From Roseiarcus sp963820095 (GTDB lineage Bacteria; Pseudomonadota; Alphaproteobacteria; Rhizobiales; Beijerinckiaceae), in NCBI GenBank assembly GCA_963820095.1, contig CAWFZA010000028.1, positions 186,001-250,000 of the forward strand: a DNA stretch of 64,000 nucleotides, in the 5' to 3' direction. A program made the translations under genes and the position numbers. How positions within the stretch are numbered: position 1 is the first letter of the stretch; every line of letters starts with the position of its first letter. Below the pieces are notes generated by a model that searched no databases, was not told the origin of the DNA, and saw only the letters and a program-made list of their open reading frames with translations. Positions 1-9,300 of this stretch are shown here, piece after piece.

Positions 1-9
1 GCGCCCTAC

Positions 10-922
10 TCAAACAACAATCGCTTCGTCTCGCTGGCGTCCCCCGACCGTGGCCATGTAGCTTGCGGAAAAGGCGCCCACCAGGAGCGAGATGAAAGCC
101 CAAAGGGCGACGCCCACTCCGGCCTTGCGAGCGGCGTCGGCGGCCTCCTTGGCCTTCTGCGCGGCCTCGTCCTTCGCGGCTTTCGCCTGGTTGAACACGT
201 CGGTGACGCGCTTCTCCGCGTCCGGCTGGACTCAATCCAGTGCGGCTCGCCACGAGCTGAGCGAGATAGGTTTTGTCCGCGGCGGGAAGATCACCATTAG
301 CGAGAGCGCGCGTCAGGATCCGGCCGGCCTCCGCCGTCGTGGCGGCCTGATCGCCTTGGGCCGGGTGATCGCTGCGCCATAGCATGTCCGTGAAATAGCT
401 CGTGGGATCGCCCATCGCCGATGCGGCCTGCCCGGCGGCTTGACCGGCCACGGCGCCAACGGCCTGCGTCGCCGCGCCCGCGAGGTGCGCGGCTCCACTC
501 ACCGCCGAGCTCGCCGCCGAAGCGATGAGCGCGACGCTGATCACCGCTCCCACCGCCCAAACCACAAGGCCATGGGCGGTGTCGCGGAAAAAGACCTCAT
601 CCGTGTGCACGCGCGCCCAACGGGTCCGCAGCCGCCCTGCGAGATAGCCGCCGATGCCCGATGCGAAGAGCTGGACGGCGATGAACCACGCCGCCGCGAG
701 CACCGTGAACGTGGTGACCGACGGGTTGTTGCTCGACCATGGCGAGACCGAGATCAGGCCAATGCCCGCGCCCAGCGCCACCAGCGCGAGGGAAAAGGCC
801 GAAGCGACGAACGCGCCCGCGATAATCGCGGCCCACGATACGCCGGAGGCGGTGTCGATCGTTGTGTCGACGACGGTCACCGCGGACAAAGGCGCGCGGG
901 CCGCGACTGTGGCTTGTGTCAT
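10..922 (-). CDS. Conserved multi-pass membrane protein (reading frame broken once)
   Basis: Reading from the ATG at 922 gives a membrane protein with hydrophobic segments near residues 25-55, 70-95 and 125-150, then an Ala/Gly-rich stretch. The last part, a charged Ala/Lys helix (AKAAKDEAAQKAKEAADAA) and a final membrane segment, continues only in the next frame and ends at a TGA at 10-12. The frames join if one G of the GG pair at 222-223 is removed, giving about 303 residues ending in GGRQRDEAIVV. Architecture resembles uncharacterised Rhizobiales membrane proteins sometimes labelled PhnA-like. No enzymatic motif is visible and the function is unknown. A tiny membrane-peptide gene lies just upstream on the same strand and is probably co-transcribed. 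The frame break is more likely a sequence error than decay, because both halves keep sensible coding sequence. Confidence 0.6.
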
Positions 923-1016
923 CTCTTTCAATCTCCCCTCGTCGAGATGTGTCACGCGACCGACTCTTGCCGGTCGCGGTCGAGTGTGTCGGCGTTATGA
1001 GATTCCGGGGCGGCTT

Positions 1017-1094
1017 CTAATGGTAGAGAAGCGCGATCAGGATGATGATCGGGATCGGAACGCCGAGAAGCCAAAGCAAAATTCCACGGCCCAA
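1017..1094 (-). CDS. Predicted 25-residue single-span membrane peptide
   Basis: A short frame starts at TTG (1092-1094) and ends at TAG (1017-1019). A strong AAGGAGG ribosome-binding site lies five bases before the TTG and decides this start. The product is one hydrophobic helix rich in Leu/Ile, with the motif LLWLLGVPIPIIILIALL, a polar MGRG start and a His end. I recall similar tiny peptides in Rhizobiales, though this needs a database check. It lies 94 bases upstream of the membrane protein at 10-922 on the same strand, so the two may form an operon. Function unknown. Confidence 0.55.
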   Translation of the reverse strand: MGRGILLWLLGVPIPIIILIALLYH

Positions 1095-1515
1095 AGTGCC
1101 CTCCTTAGCGCTGCATGGCGCGAATGTTGACAGCCATCAAACAGGCAGTTGCCTAAATTTGTTCCAGGACCGCTGAGCCCATTTGACGGGGAGTTCGAGA
1201 GCGGATCACCGACTCCGAAGATTGGGCGCCGCATCCTTGGCCACATGCCTATGCGGCGCTCCGCACGCGCTTTCAAATGACGCCGTTGATGGCGATCTCT
1301 GGTCTGAAGTGGAAATCACCATGTATATCAATAAATTATGTTTGTATATTCACAAACCTGGTTTAGCTTGGTTGCGCAAAAGCGCACCTAAGCCTTTGAA
1401 ATCGCTTTATCGCTCAACGAAGTGCGCGCATCGCGCGTGTCGGCGGCGGCTCCCCAGAACTCGCGACTTATGGTCATACGAGTGTGAACATCGGACGCTA
1501 ACCCGCCTGTCATCA
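1095..1515. other. Intergenic region upstream of the porin
   Basis: No convincing gene is seen in this 420-base stretch. It separates the minus-strand membrane genes from the plus-strand porin and should hold both promoters. An AT-rich island at about 1318-1375 contrasts with the GC-rich surroundings and contains the inverted repeat listed separately. Confidence 0.5.
1340..1357. promoter_or_regulatory. Inverted repeat, possible operator for the porin gene
   Basis: GTTTGT, six bases, then ACAAAC: a perfect 6-base dyad with an AT-rich centre, inside the only AT-rich island of the region. Its size and symmetry fit a dimeric repressor or activator site. No regulator is encoded nearby, so the binding protein is unknown. 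Confidence 0.3.
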
Positions 1516-3202
1516 ATGGCTTTGAAATGGGTTCGATCTCTTACCGCCTCTATTGACTGTGTGGGAACGGCGGGATCGAAGTCCCCAAGGTCGCCGCTCG
1601 GCACGCGCCTGGAGTTTGCGTTGCGTCCTCTTGATCGTCCGGTCAGTCGCCTCTGCCGCGCAGCGCTCCGGAGCACTTCAGCTCTCGCGATCGCCTGTAT
1701 TGCCGGCGCCGCGTTCGCGGACTCGCTACCGCCCCTCAGCGCTGCGCCGGCCGCGCCGCTCTCTGATCCGCCCACTCCCGCATTCCCCTCGAGTTCCACC
1801 CAAGTCCATTCCCTTCACCATGCCCCAGCTCGCCGCGCCGCAGTTCCGCGCCGACGCTTCGGCGCCTTCGCAGCCAGCGACCGCCGGACCGTGGGGGGCG
1901 TTCAGCGGCGATTGGCAGAATCAAAACCTCCTTGGCGACATCGGCGGACTTCGGCCCGCTTTGGCGAGATACGGCGTCACGCTCACCATCCTCGAGAACG
2001 TCGAACTGTTCGGGAATCTCTCTGGCGGCGTCCAACAGAGTCTCGAACCGAAAGGACTGACCACAGTCACGCTGCAAATGGACACCGAAAAGGCGTTCGG
2101 TCTCCAGGGCGGCACGCTTAACGTGAGCGGCCTCCAAGTTTATGGCGGCCAACTGAATGAGGACGTCCTCTTGGTCCTGCAGACCCTGAGCGACATCGAC
2201 GCGCCCGAGGGCATTCGGCTTTGGGAGCTCTGGTATCAGCAGAAATTCAGCGACAAGTTCGACGTCAAGATCGGCGAGCAGAGCCTCGACGAGGAATTCA
2301 TTATTGCGCCGAGCGGGAACTCCCTCTTCATTAACGGCGTATCCGGTTGGCCCGGGCTTCCGACCGTGGATTTGCCGGGCAGTGGCCCCGCCTATCCGCT
2401 CGCGGGCCTGGGCGTTCGCGCCCGGGCTCAGCTGACTGACGGCGTCACCGCGCTCGCAGCCGTTGTCAACGGAAGCCCGATCCCATTCAATTCGCCGAAC
2501 ACGCCCGCGAGCAATCCCCACGGCGTGAGCTTTCCGGTCGACACCGGAACTCTGGCGATCGCCGAACTGCAATACGCGTTTGGTTCCGGCGCGTCGGGAA
2601 AGAACGCCAACGGCCCGCTGCCTGGCGTCTACAAGATCGGCGCCTGGTATAACAGCTACAAGTTCGACGACCAGCAAACCGACACGATAGGCCTTCCTCT
2701 CGCCAGCCTGTTAAGCAACGGGGCGGCGGCTGCGCATCACGGCAACTTTTCAATGTACGGCGTCGCGGATCAGATGATCTGGCGATCTAAGGACAATTCC
2801 AATCGCAGCGTGAATGTCTTCGTCCGGCCAATGTTCACGCCTTACGAGGATCGCAACCTCGTCAGCGCCAGCATCAATGCCGGCCTCGGCTTGCATGCCC
2901 CGCTGCCGGGGCGCGACAACGATGCTTTCGGCGTCGAAATGGGGACCGTGTGGGCGGGCAGCGGCGCATACAACTTCGACCGGCAGATGCAATTGTTCCA
3001 GCCTTCGGTCTATACGCCTATCCGCTCGAGCGAGACCTTCATCGAGGCGACCTATCAGTTTCAGGCCCTGCCCTCGTGGATGATTCAGCCCGACGTCCAG
3101 TATTTCATCAATCCTGGCATGGGAATCGCCAATTCATACGAACCCACGCAGCGGATCAAGAACGAGTTCGTCGTCGGCCTGCGGACCAACGTGAACTTCT
3201 GA
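1516..3202 (+). CDS. OprB-family carbohydrate-selective porin (frame change after signal peptide)
   Basis: Outer-membrane porin of the OprB family, expected to form a 16-stranded barrel for sugar or small-solute uptake. The mature part runs unbroken to 3202. It opens with GDWQNQNLLGDIGGLRPAL and contains LQVYGGQLNEDVL, LWELWYQQKFSDKFDVKIG and QLTDGVTALAAVVNGSP, and ends on an aromatic-poor GLRTNVNF strand. A typical signal peptide (hydrophobic STSALAIACIAGAAFA, cleavage before DSLPP) is also encoded, but in a different frame around 1670-1760. The two join only with a one-base frame change between about 1770 and 1830. The in-frame TTG at 1553 would give a basic, non-secreted N-terminus, so it is unlikely to be the true start. 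The start given here is the ATG in the signal-peptide frame and is uncertain. Convergent with the methyltransferase, 23 bases away. Confidence 0.75.
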
Positions 3203-3225
3203 CAGACCGACGTCCGAATGCAGCG

Positions 3226-4047
3226 TCAGGCCTTCCGGGCCCAGGCGCCCACCAAGCGGGGCCAGTAGACGACGGATTCGCCGTTTTCGATTGCTTCCGC
3301 ATGCAATCTTTCCGCCAGCGTGTCGACGCCGACCTCTTCGGCCGACGCGATTTTTGCTTGCTCCATGACTGGCAGAAGGCTTCGGGCGAGGCCCGCGATA
3401 ACGGCGTGCGGATCAGGGTCCGACCCGCCAGTTACCCTTTGTCCGGCAATCATTTCGGGACGCGGAAGCCCGGCGTTCACGAATATGTCCGGCAGCCTGG
3501 GCCCCATCTCCCTCTGCGCGCCGGCGGCGCCGAACGCCTCGTACACCCAAGTCAGCACGCGAGTTCGGAGCGCCGGCGAGCCTGGCGGAAGAAACGTGGA
3601 CATATCCATTTCTTGAAACACCATCACCCCACCAGGCCGCACGCGCGAGGATAGGCGCCGAAGGATCGTTGACGGGTCGGAAAGATAGAGGAGGATAAGC
3701 CTGCCAATTGCTGCATCGAACTTCCGATCGATTTCGAAGCTCGAGATGTCGGCGGTGACAAAGGCGACGTTTTCGAGTCCTAACCCTTTCGCCCGGCGCC
3801 GGGCGGTTTCGACTGACTCGTCCCCTCGGTCAATCCCGACCACGGACCCATTCGGCCCGACTAGGCGCGCCGCAAGAAATGAGACATCGCCAACGCCGCA
3901 GCCGATATCGAGGACATCCATCCCCTCGCCGATCCCGGCATGACGAAGAAGGTCCTCCGTCAGACGTTCGAATATCCTCGCTTGCAGAGCGAGTCTGCGC
4001 TCCTCCTCACTCGAATAGCCCAGCGCATAGTCGCTTGCTGCGCTCAT
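3226..4047 (-). CDS. Class I SAM-dependent methyltransferase
   Basis: Cytosolic methyltransferase of 273 residues. The SAM-binding motif I is clear (VLDIGCGVGDVSFLAARLVG, about residues 45-64). An acidic residue follows at the end of strand 2 (VVGIDRGDESVETARRRA), then motif II-like DISSFEIDRKFDAAIGR and post-motif RVRPGGVMVFQEMD. These match the UbiE/Methyltransf_25-type group. The C-terminal half carries the substrate-side helices and shows no motif that names an acceptor. It stands alone, convergent with the porin, with the ferredoxin reductase gene upstream. The start at 4047 (MSAASDYALGYSSEEERRL) has AGGAG just upstream. Confidence 0.8.
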   Translation of the reverse strand: MSAASDYALGYSSEEERRLALQARIFERLTEDLLRHAGIGEGMDVLDIGCGVGDVSFLAARLVGPNGSVVGIDRGDESVETARRRAKGLGLENVAFVTADISSFEIDRKFDAAIGRLILLYLSDPSTILRRLSSRVRPGGVMVFQEMDMSTFLPPGSPALRTRVLTWVYEAFGAAGAQREMGPRLPDIFVNAGLPRPEMIAGQRVTGGSDPDPHAVIAGLARSLLPVMEQAKIASAEEVGVDTLAERLHAEAIENGESVVYWPRLVGAWARKA

Positions 4048-4125
4048 GCGAATCTCCTCCTCGCAGCGGACGCCGGCTAGGCGCAGCGTAGCGGACTTTA
4101 GGCTGGCGCGCGACGGTAGAAACCC

Positions 4126-5163
4126 CTAGCTCACGCCAAGCTTGCGCTGCAGGCTGGTCGACGATGTCGTGTACTGGAAGGTCAGCTTCTTGTCCGGATA
4201 GACATAGCGGTGGGCGCGCTGGGCGGCGAGGGTGGCCTCATGGAAACCCGACAGAATCAACTTGAGCTTGCCTGGATAGGTGTTGATGTCGCCGATCGCG
4301 AAAATGCCGGGGACACTGGTTTCAAACTTCGCCGTATCGACGGGGATCAGGTTCTCGTGCAGGTTGATGCCCCAATTGGCGATCGGGCCGAGCTTCATCG
4401 TCAGCCCGAAGAACGGCAGCATGTCGTCGCAAGGATGGTCGTAATGCTCGCCGTTCTCGCGGCGAATCGTCAGCGCTGAAAGCTGACCGTCCTCGCCTTT
4501 GACACCCGTCACTTGGCCGAGCACGAATTCCATGTCGCCCGAGTTAACAAGCTCGCGCATGGCGTTGACGGAGTGGGGCGCCGCCCGGAACGCGTCGCGC
4601 CGGTGAACCAGCGTGATCCGGTCGGCGACAGGGTGCAGGTTGAGCGCCCAGTCGAGCGCCGAATCTCCGCCGCCGACGATGATCACCCGCCGGCCCTTGA
4701 AATGGTCCATCTTCCGCACGGAATAGAAGACGCTTTTGTTCTCGTAACCGTCGAGCCCCGGAATCGGCGGCTTCTTCGGCTGGAACGACCCGCCGCCGGC
4801 GGCGATGAACACGGACTTGGCCTCGATGATCTTGTCGTTGTCGGTGCCGATGCGGAACAGAGGCTGTTCCGGCCCGCCAAGAGCCTCCATCCCCTCCACC
4901 ATCTCGCCTAGATGAAACTTCGGCCCGAAAGGCTGGATTTGCTTCATCAGGTTGTCGACAAGCTCTTGTCCATTGATCACCGGAAAGCCCGGAATGTCGT
5001 AGATCGGCTTTTCCGGATAGAGTTCCGCGCATTGGCCGCCCGCTTTCGGGAGAATGTCGATCAGATGCGCCTTGATGTCGAGCAGGCCAAGTTCAAACAC
5101 GGCAAACAAACCGATCGGGCCGGCGCCGACGATCGCGACGTCGGTCGTTAACAACTCACTCAT
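4126..5163 (-). CDS. Ferredoxin--NADP+ reductase, thioredoxin-reductase-like type
   Basis: FAD-dependent oxidoreductase of 345 residues that passes electrons between NADPH and ferredoxin. It has the N-terminal FAD site (VAIVGAGPIGLFAVFELG), the PKAGGQCAELYPEKPIYDIPG segment typical of this group, a second Rossmann site for NADPH (RVIIVGGGDSALDWALNL) and a C-terminal FAD contact (PGIFAIGDINTYPGK). The CxxC redox pair of true thioredoxin reductases is absent, which supports an FNR role. The C-terminus carries the extra tail (FQYTTSSTSLQRKLGVS) seen in the bacterial TrxR-like FNR family. The gene lies 16 bases downstream of the ferredoxin gene on the same strand, so reductase and electron carrier are probably made together. 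Confidence 0.9.
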   Translation of the reverse strand: MSELLTTDVAIVGAGPIGLFAVFELGLLDIKAHLIDILPKAGGQCAELYPEKPIYDIPGFPVINGQELVDNLMKQIQPFGPKFHLGEMVEGMEALGGPEQPLFRIGTDNDKIIEAKSVFIAAGGGSFQPKKPPIPGLDGYENKSVFYSVRKMDHFKGRRVIIVGGGDSALDWALNLHPVADRITLVHRRDAFRAAPHSVNAMRELVNSGDMEFVLGQVTGVKGEDGQLSALTIRRENGEHYDHPCDDMLPFFGLTMKLGPIANWGINLHENLIPVDTAKFETSVPGIFAIGDINTYPGKLKLILSGFHEATLAAQRAHRYVYPDKKLTFQYTTSSTSLQRKLGVS

Positions 5164-5179
5164 CCAGATTCCTCTGTTC

Positions 5180-5500
5180 TCATCCTTGTTTCGCGGGGGT
5201 GGTCACGGTGAGGCCGTCCAGTGCGTCGCTGACCTTGATCTGACAGGAAAGCCTGGAATTCGGACGCACCTCGAAGGCGAAATCGAGCATGTCCTCCTCC
5301 ATCTGGGAGGCCTTGCCCGTTTTCTCCGTCCATTCCTCAGCGACATAGACATGGCATGTCGCGCAAGCGCAAGCGCCTCCGCATTCGGCCTCGATGCCGG
5401 GGATCGAATTGCGGAGCGCGGTCTCCATGACCGTCGCGCCGACCTGCGCCTCGACTGATCGCAACTCTCCGGACGCGTCAACGAATGTAATTTTCGGCAT
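5180..5500 (-). CDS. 2Fe-2S ferredoxin, adrenodoxin/FdVI type
   Basis: Small soluble electron carrier of 106 residues. The cluster ligands are visible as C-x5-C-x2-C in ECGGACACATCHVYV, and the distal Cys in SRLSCQIKV. The MEEDMLDFAFEVRPNSRLSCQ region is characteristic of the ISC-type/adrenodoxin-like ferredoxins, which serve iron-sulfur assembly or P450-type enzymes. It is the first gene of a two-gene unit with the NADPH-dependent reductase just downstream. No oxygenase partner is adjacent, so the final acceptor cannot be named from this window. Confidence 0.9.
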   Translation of the reverse strand: MPKITFVDASGELRSVEAQVGATVMETALRNSIPGIEAECGGACACATCHVYVAEEWTEKTGKASQMEEDMLDFAFEVRPNSRLSCQIKVSDALDGLTVTTPAKQG

Positions 5501-5697
5501 TGAACGGAATGATTCCTTGGAATACCGCGTCGCGCCTCGAGGGCGCGTGAATTCGGGCGGCTAACGCCGCCTATACAGAGCGCGCCTACATAGAGCAAGC
5601 GCGGCCGCGCCGAAAGGGCATTCGCTAGCGCCACTCCGGTGGCCGAGGGGATTCGCGGACCGGCCGCCGTACCGATGTTGCCGCGGGCTTCGCCCGA

Positions 5698-6063
5698 TTA
5701 GCCGCGAATGCGGTCGATTTCCGTGAGGACCTCGGCCACTGCGGATTGAAGCGAAGCAATCGCGCGCGCCTCCGCTGAGCCTTGGCCGCCGCCGGCCGAT
5801 GCCAATTCCTCGACGCGCCATGCGGCGCTGGCCACGCGCGGGGCGCCGACGGCGAGCGCCGAGCCACGAAGCGTGTGTGCGACTTTCGCCCTTGATTCCG
5901 GAGATAGAAGCTGCAGACCTGACAGCTCGGCCGTCAAAGTCGGCGCTTGCAGCCGGAAGAGCCCAAGCAGCTCCGCCTCGAGCGCATGATCGCCAAGGCA
6001 TTGCCGAGCCAAATGGACGAGATCGAGGGGAGGACCGAGGGCGTCCGTCGGGCTCTCAAACAT
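5698..6063 (-). CDS. Hpt-domain phosphotransfer protein
   Basis: A 121-residue protein that is essentially one histidine-phosphotransfer domain. The phosphorylated histidine is expected in AHTLRGSALAVGA, the usual H-x-L-K/R-G-S/A motif, in a four-helix bundle. Such proteins relay phosphoryl groups between response-regulator receivers and a final kinase or regulator in the cytoplasm. No kinase or receiver is in the window. It is divergent from the giant GPR-like gene, with a 264-base shared upstream region, which may mean common control. The partner system is not known. Confidence 0.75.
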   Translation of the reverse strand: MFESPTDALGPPLDLVHLARQCLGDHALEAELLGLFRLQAPTLTAELSGLQLLSPESRAKVAHTLRGSALAVGAPRVASAAWRVEELASAGGGQGSAEARAIASLQSAVAEVLTEIDRIRG

Positions 6064-6327
6064 GGGGCGCTGTTTCGTCCGCTGGGAAGCCCGCGGCTGG
6101 TGAGCGCCGCCGTTAATCGCTGAACACTATGGAAAAACATGGTAACCGAAGCGTTAACGACGTTTGCAAGTCGCGCGGTCGGCGTGGTTTTCATCTATGA
6201 GGCTCGGCGGTAGACTGCAACGTGGTTAATTCAAAGCGTTGGGTTCGGCCGCGGCGAGCCTGGGGAAACGCTTGGCGCGTGTGCCGGTCGTGTCGACGAT
6301 CGGCGCCGGTGGAGTGAGGCGGACGTA

Positions 6328-9300
6328 ATGGCAAAGCAAAATCCGGCGACGGATCCGGTTTCAGCGGCGATGTCGGCGATCGAAAGCGCCTTGAACCTTA
6401 CCGATGACGACGAGGCCGTTCTGGCGGACGTCAGCGCCTTCCCGCCCCAGCTCGTCCCAGCGAAGCCGACGGCCGCAACGCCGGTTCTCAAGCCAAGCCA
6501 ACCTGCCAGCGACACGCCGACGCTGCTTCGCGCGGGCCCGCCGCAGCCGTCCGCGCCGGAGAACGAACCGAAACCAGCCATCCCCGCGTCCACGCCGGCA
6601 AATGACGATCGTGAGAACGTGGGGGCTGTCCTACAGGCGATGAACGCCCGCCCGGCGAGCCGGACGCCATTCATAATCGCCTTGGCGGTGTCGCTCCTCT
6701 GGGCGGCGGTCTGTGCGCTCTACGCCTATATCTCTGTCTGGTCCTCGGCTTCGAGGCGACCGCTGGACATGCTGCTGCGACCCGAGACTCCGCTATTTCT
6801 GTTGGCGGCGCTCGGGCCAATCATCTTCATGTTCGCCTTTGCCGCGCTATCGCGGCGACTGCGCGAGTTGCGACAATCGGCGCGCGCGATCTCTCAGGTC
6901 GCCGTGCGTCTGGCCGAGCCAGAGACGATGGCCGGCGAGCACGTCGCGACCTTGTCTCAAGCCATCCGTCGCGAACTCACATCAATGGGTGACGGGGTGG
7001 AGCGCGCGTTGGCGCGCGCCGCCGAACTTGAGACCCGCGTGCGGTCTGAGGTCTCCACGCTCGAGCGGTCCTATTCGGACAATGAGCGCAAAATCCGTCT
7101 GTTGATCGCGGAAATGGCCGATCAGCGCAACTCGATCGTGACCAGCGGGTCACGAGTTCGCGACGCGATAACAACAGCCCACGCCAGCATCGCCCAGGAT
7201 CTCGTCGCCGCCGGCGGGAATTTGAGTGAACAGCTCACTGAAACCGGCCAAAAACTGACGGCGTCGCTCGGGGCGGCGTCGGACGAGATCAACGGCGCGA
7301 TGGACAGGACCGGCTCCGCGACTCTCGAGCGCATCGTCGCGGAAGGCGCGCGAATGAGCGTATCGATCGAGGCGGTCGGCGAAAGCCTTGCCGACCGCCT
7401 CGCCAATACGAGCCAAAAGGCCGCTGGCGACATCCTGTCGCGAGTAGGAGAAGTCGACAACCGGCTCAAGGCGGTCGGAGATAGTCTGTTGTCCCGACTG
7501 GGCGAACGCGGCGACAATCTGATCGAGCGCATCCAGACTTCGCAGAATTCCGTGGTCGAGGCGATCGATGCGCATGGCGACAGGGTGGCAACTCGTCTGG
7601 CGGATGCGGCCGAATTCGCACGGAGCGCCGTCGGCGCCCATGCCGACGATGTGGTCGGGCGCATCAGCGGCAGCAGCAGCCGAGCCGTCGACGCCATCAG
7701 GGCGCACGGAGACTCGATCGCGGATCAACTTGCCGAGGCGTCGCAGGCGCTGTCAGGGGCCTTCGGCGCCCATAGCGACGACGTCGTCGGCCGCATCAAC
7801 GCCAACAGCGCAGAGGTCCTCGAAGCCATTCGCTCCCACGGCAACTCGGTCGCTGCCCGCCTCGCCGACGCCGCCGCTTCAGCGAGCGACGCCGTCACCG
7901 ACCACGCGAACACGGTCGTCAGTCGCGTTTCCGCCAGCAGCGAGGAAGCCGCGCAGACGCTGAGCGTCCATGGCGACGTGATCGCCGCACGCCTCTCGGA
8001 GGCCGCCGAGACCGTCAACGCGCACGGCGTGTCGGTCGCGGCTCAACTTGCCGGGGCGTCGGCCGTAATGAGCAGCGCTGTCGCCGCTTACGCGGACGAA
8101 GTCGTCGGCCGCGTAAGCGCCAGCGGGGCGCAAACGGTCGAGGCGATCCGAGTCGAGGGCGACTCGGTCGCGGATCAACTCGCTCAGGCCTCGGCGGCAG
8201 CGCGCAGCGCGGTCGGCGAGTACTCGAACGAGGTGGTCAGCCGAGCGACCGCGAGCGGCGCACAAACCGTCGAGGCGATCCGGACCGAGAGCGACCGGGT
8301 CATCGACCAACTCAACCAGGCGTCGGCGGCGACGCGCAGCGCCGTCGGCGAATACGCGGACGATGTCGTCGCGCGCGTGAGCGCAAGCGGCGAAGAGGCC
8401 GTCGCGGCCATCCGCTACCATGGCGAATCCATCGCTGAGCGACTGACGCATGCCTCGGCGGCGACGCGCAGCGCGGTCGATGAGTACGCGGACGACGTGG
8501 TTGCCCGCGTTAGCGCTAGCGGCGACCAGGCCGCCGCGGCCATCCGCGTCCACGGCAACTCGATCGCCGATCGACTGGCGGAAACTTCGGCGGCGACGCG
8601 CAGCGCGGTCGATGAGTACGCGAACGACGTGGTTGCCCGCGTGAGCGCAAGCGGCGACCAGGCCGCCGCGGCCATCCGCGTCCACGGCGACTCGATCGCC
8701 GATCGACTGGCGGAAACTTCGGCGTCGGCGCGCAGCGCCGTCAGCGAGTACGCGGACGAGGTCGTCACCCGCGTGAGCGAAAGCGGCGAACAGGCCGTCG
8801 CCGCAATTCGCTATCATGGCGACTCCATCGCCCATCAACTCTCGGAGACCTCGGCGGCCGCCCGCAGCGCTGCCGCGGAGATCTCGGACGAGATCGCCGC
8901 TCGCATCAACGCCAGCGGAGAACAGGCCGTCGCGGCAATTCGTTCCCATGGCAACTCGGTCGCCGACCGGCTCGTTCAGACTTCCGACGCGACGCGCAGC
9001 GCCGTTGACGAGTACACGGGCGACGTTGTGGCCCGCATCAGCGCGAGCGGCGAACACGCGGTCGAAGCGATCCGGTTCCACGGCGATTCGATCGCCGATC
9101 AACTCGCCCAGACTTCCGAAGTAACGCGCAGCGCCGTAGCCGAGCACTCGGACGAGGTCGTCGCTCGCATCAACGCCAGCGGCGAACAGGCGGCCGAGAC
9201 GATCCGTTTCCATGGCGAATCGATCGCCGATCAACTCGCCCGCGCTTCCGAGGCGACGCGCACCGCCGTCGCCGAGCACACGGACGACGTCGTGGCCCGC

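Noticed and set aside
5556..5575. GGCGGC/GCCGCC hairpin upstream of the ferredoxin gene
   Set aside because: No T run and common by chance at this GC content.
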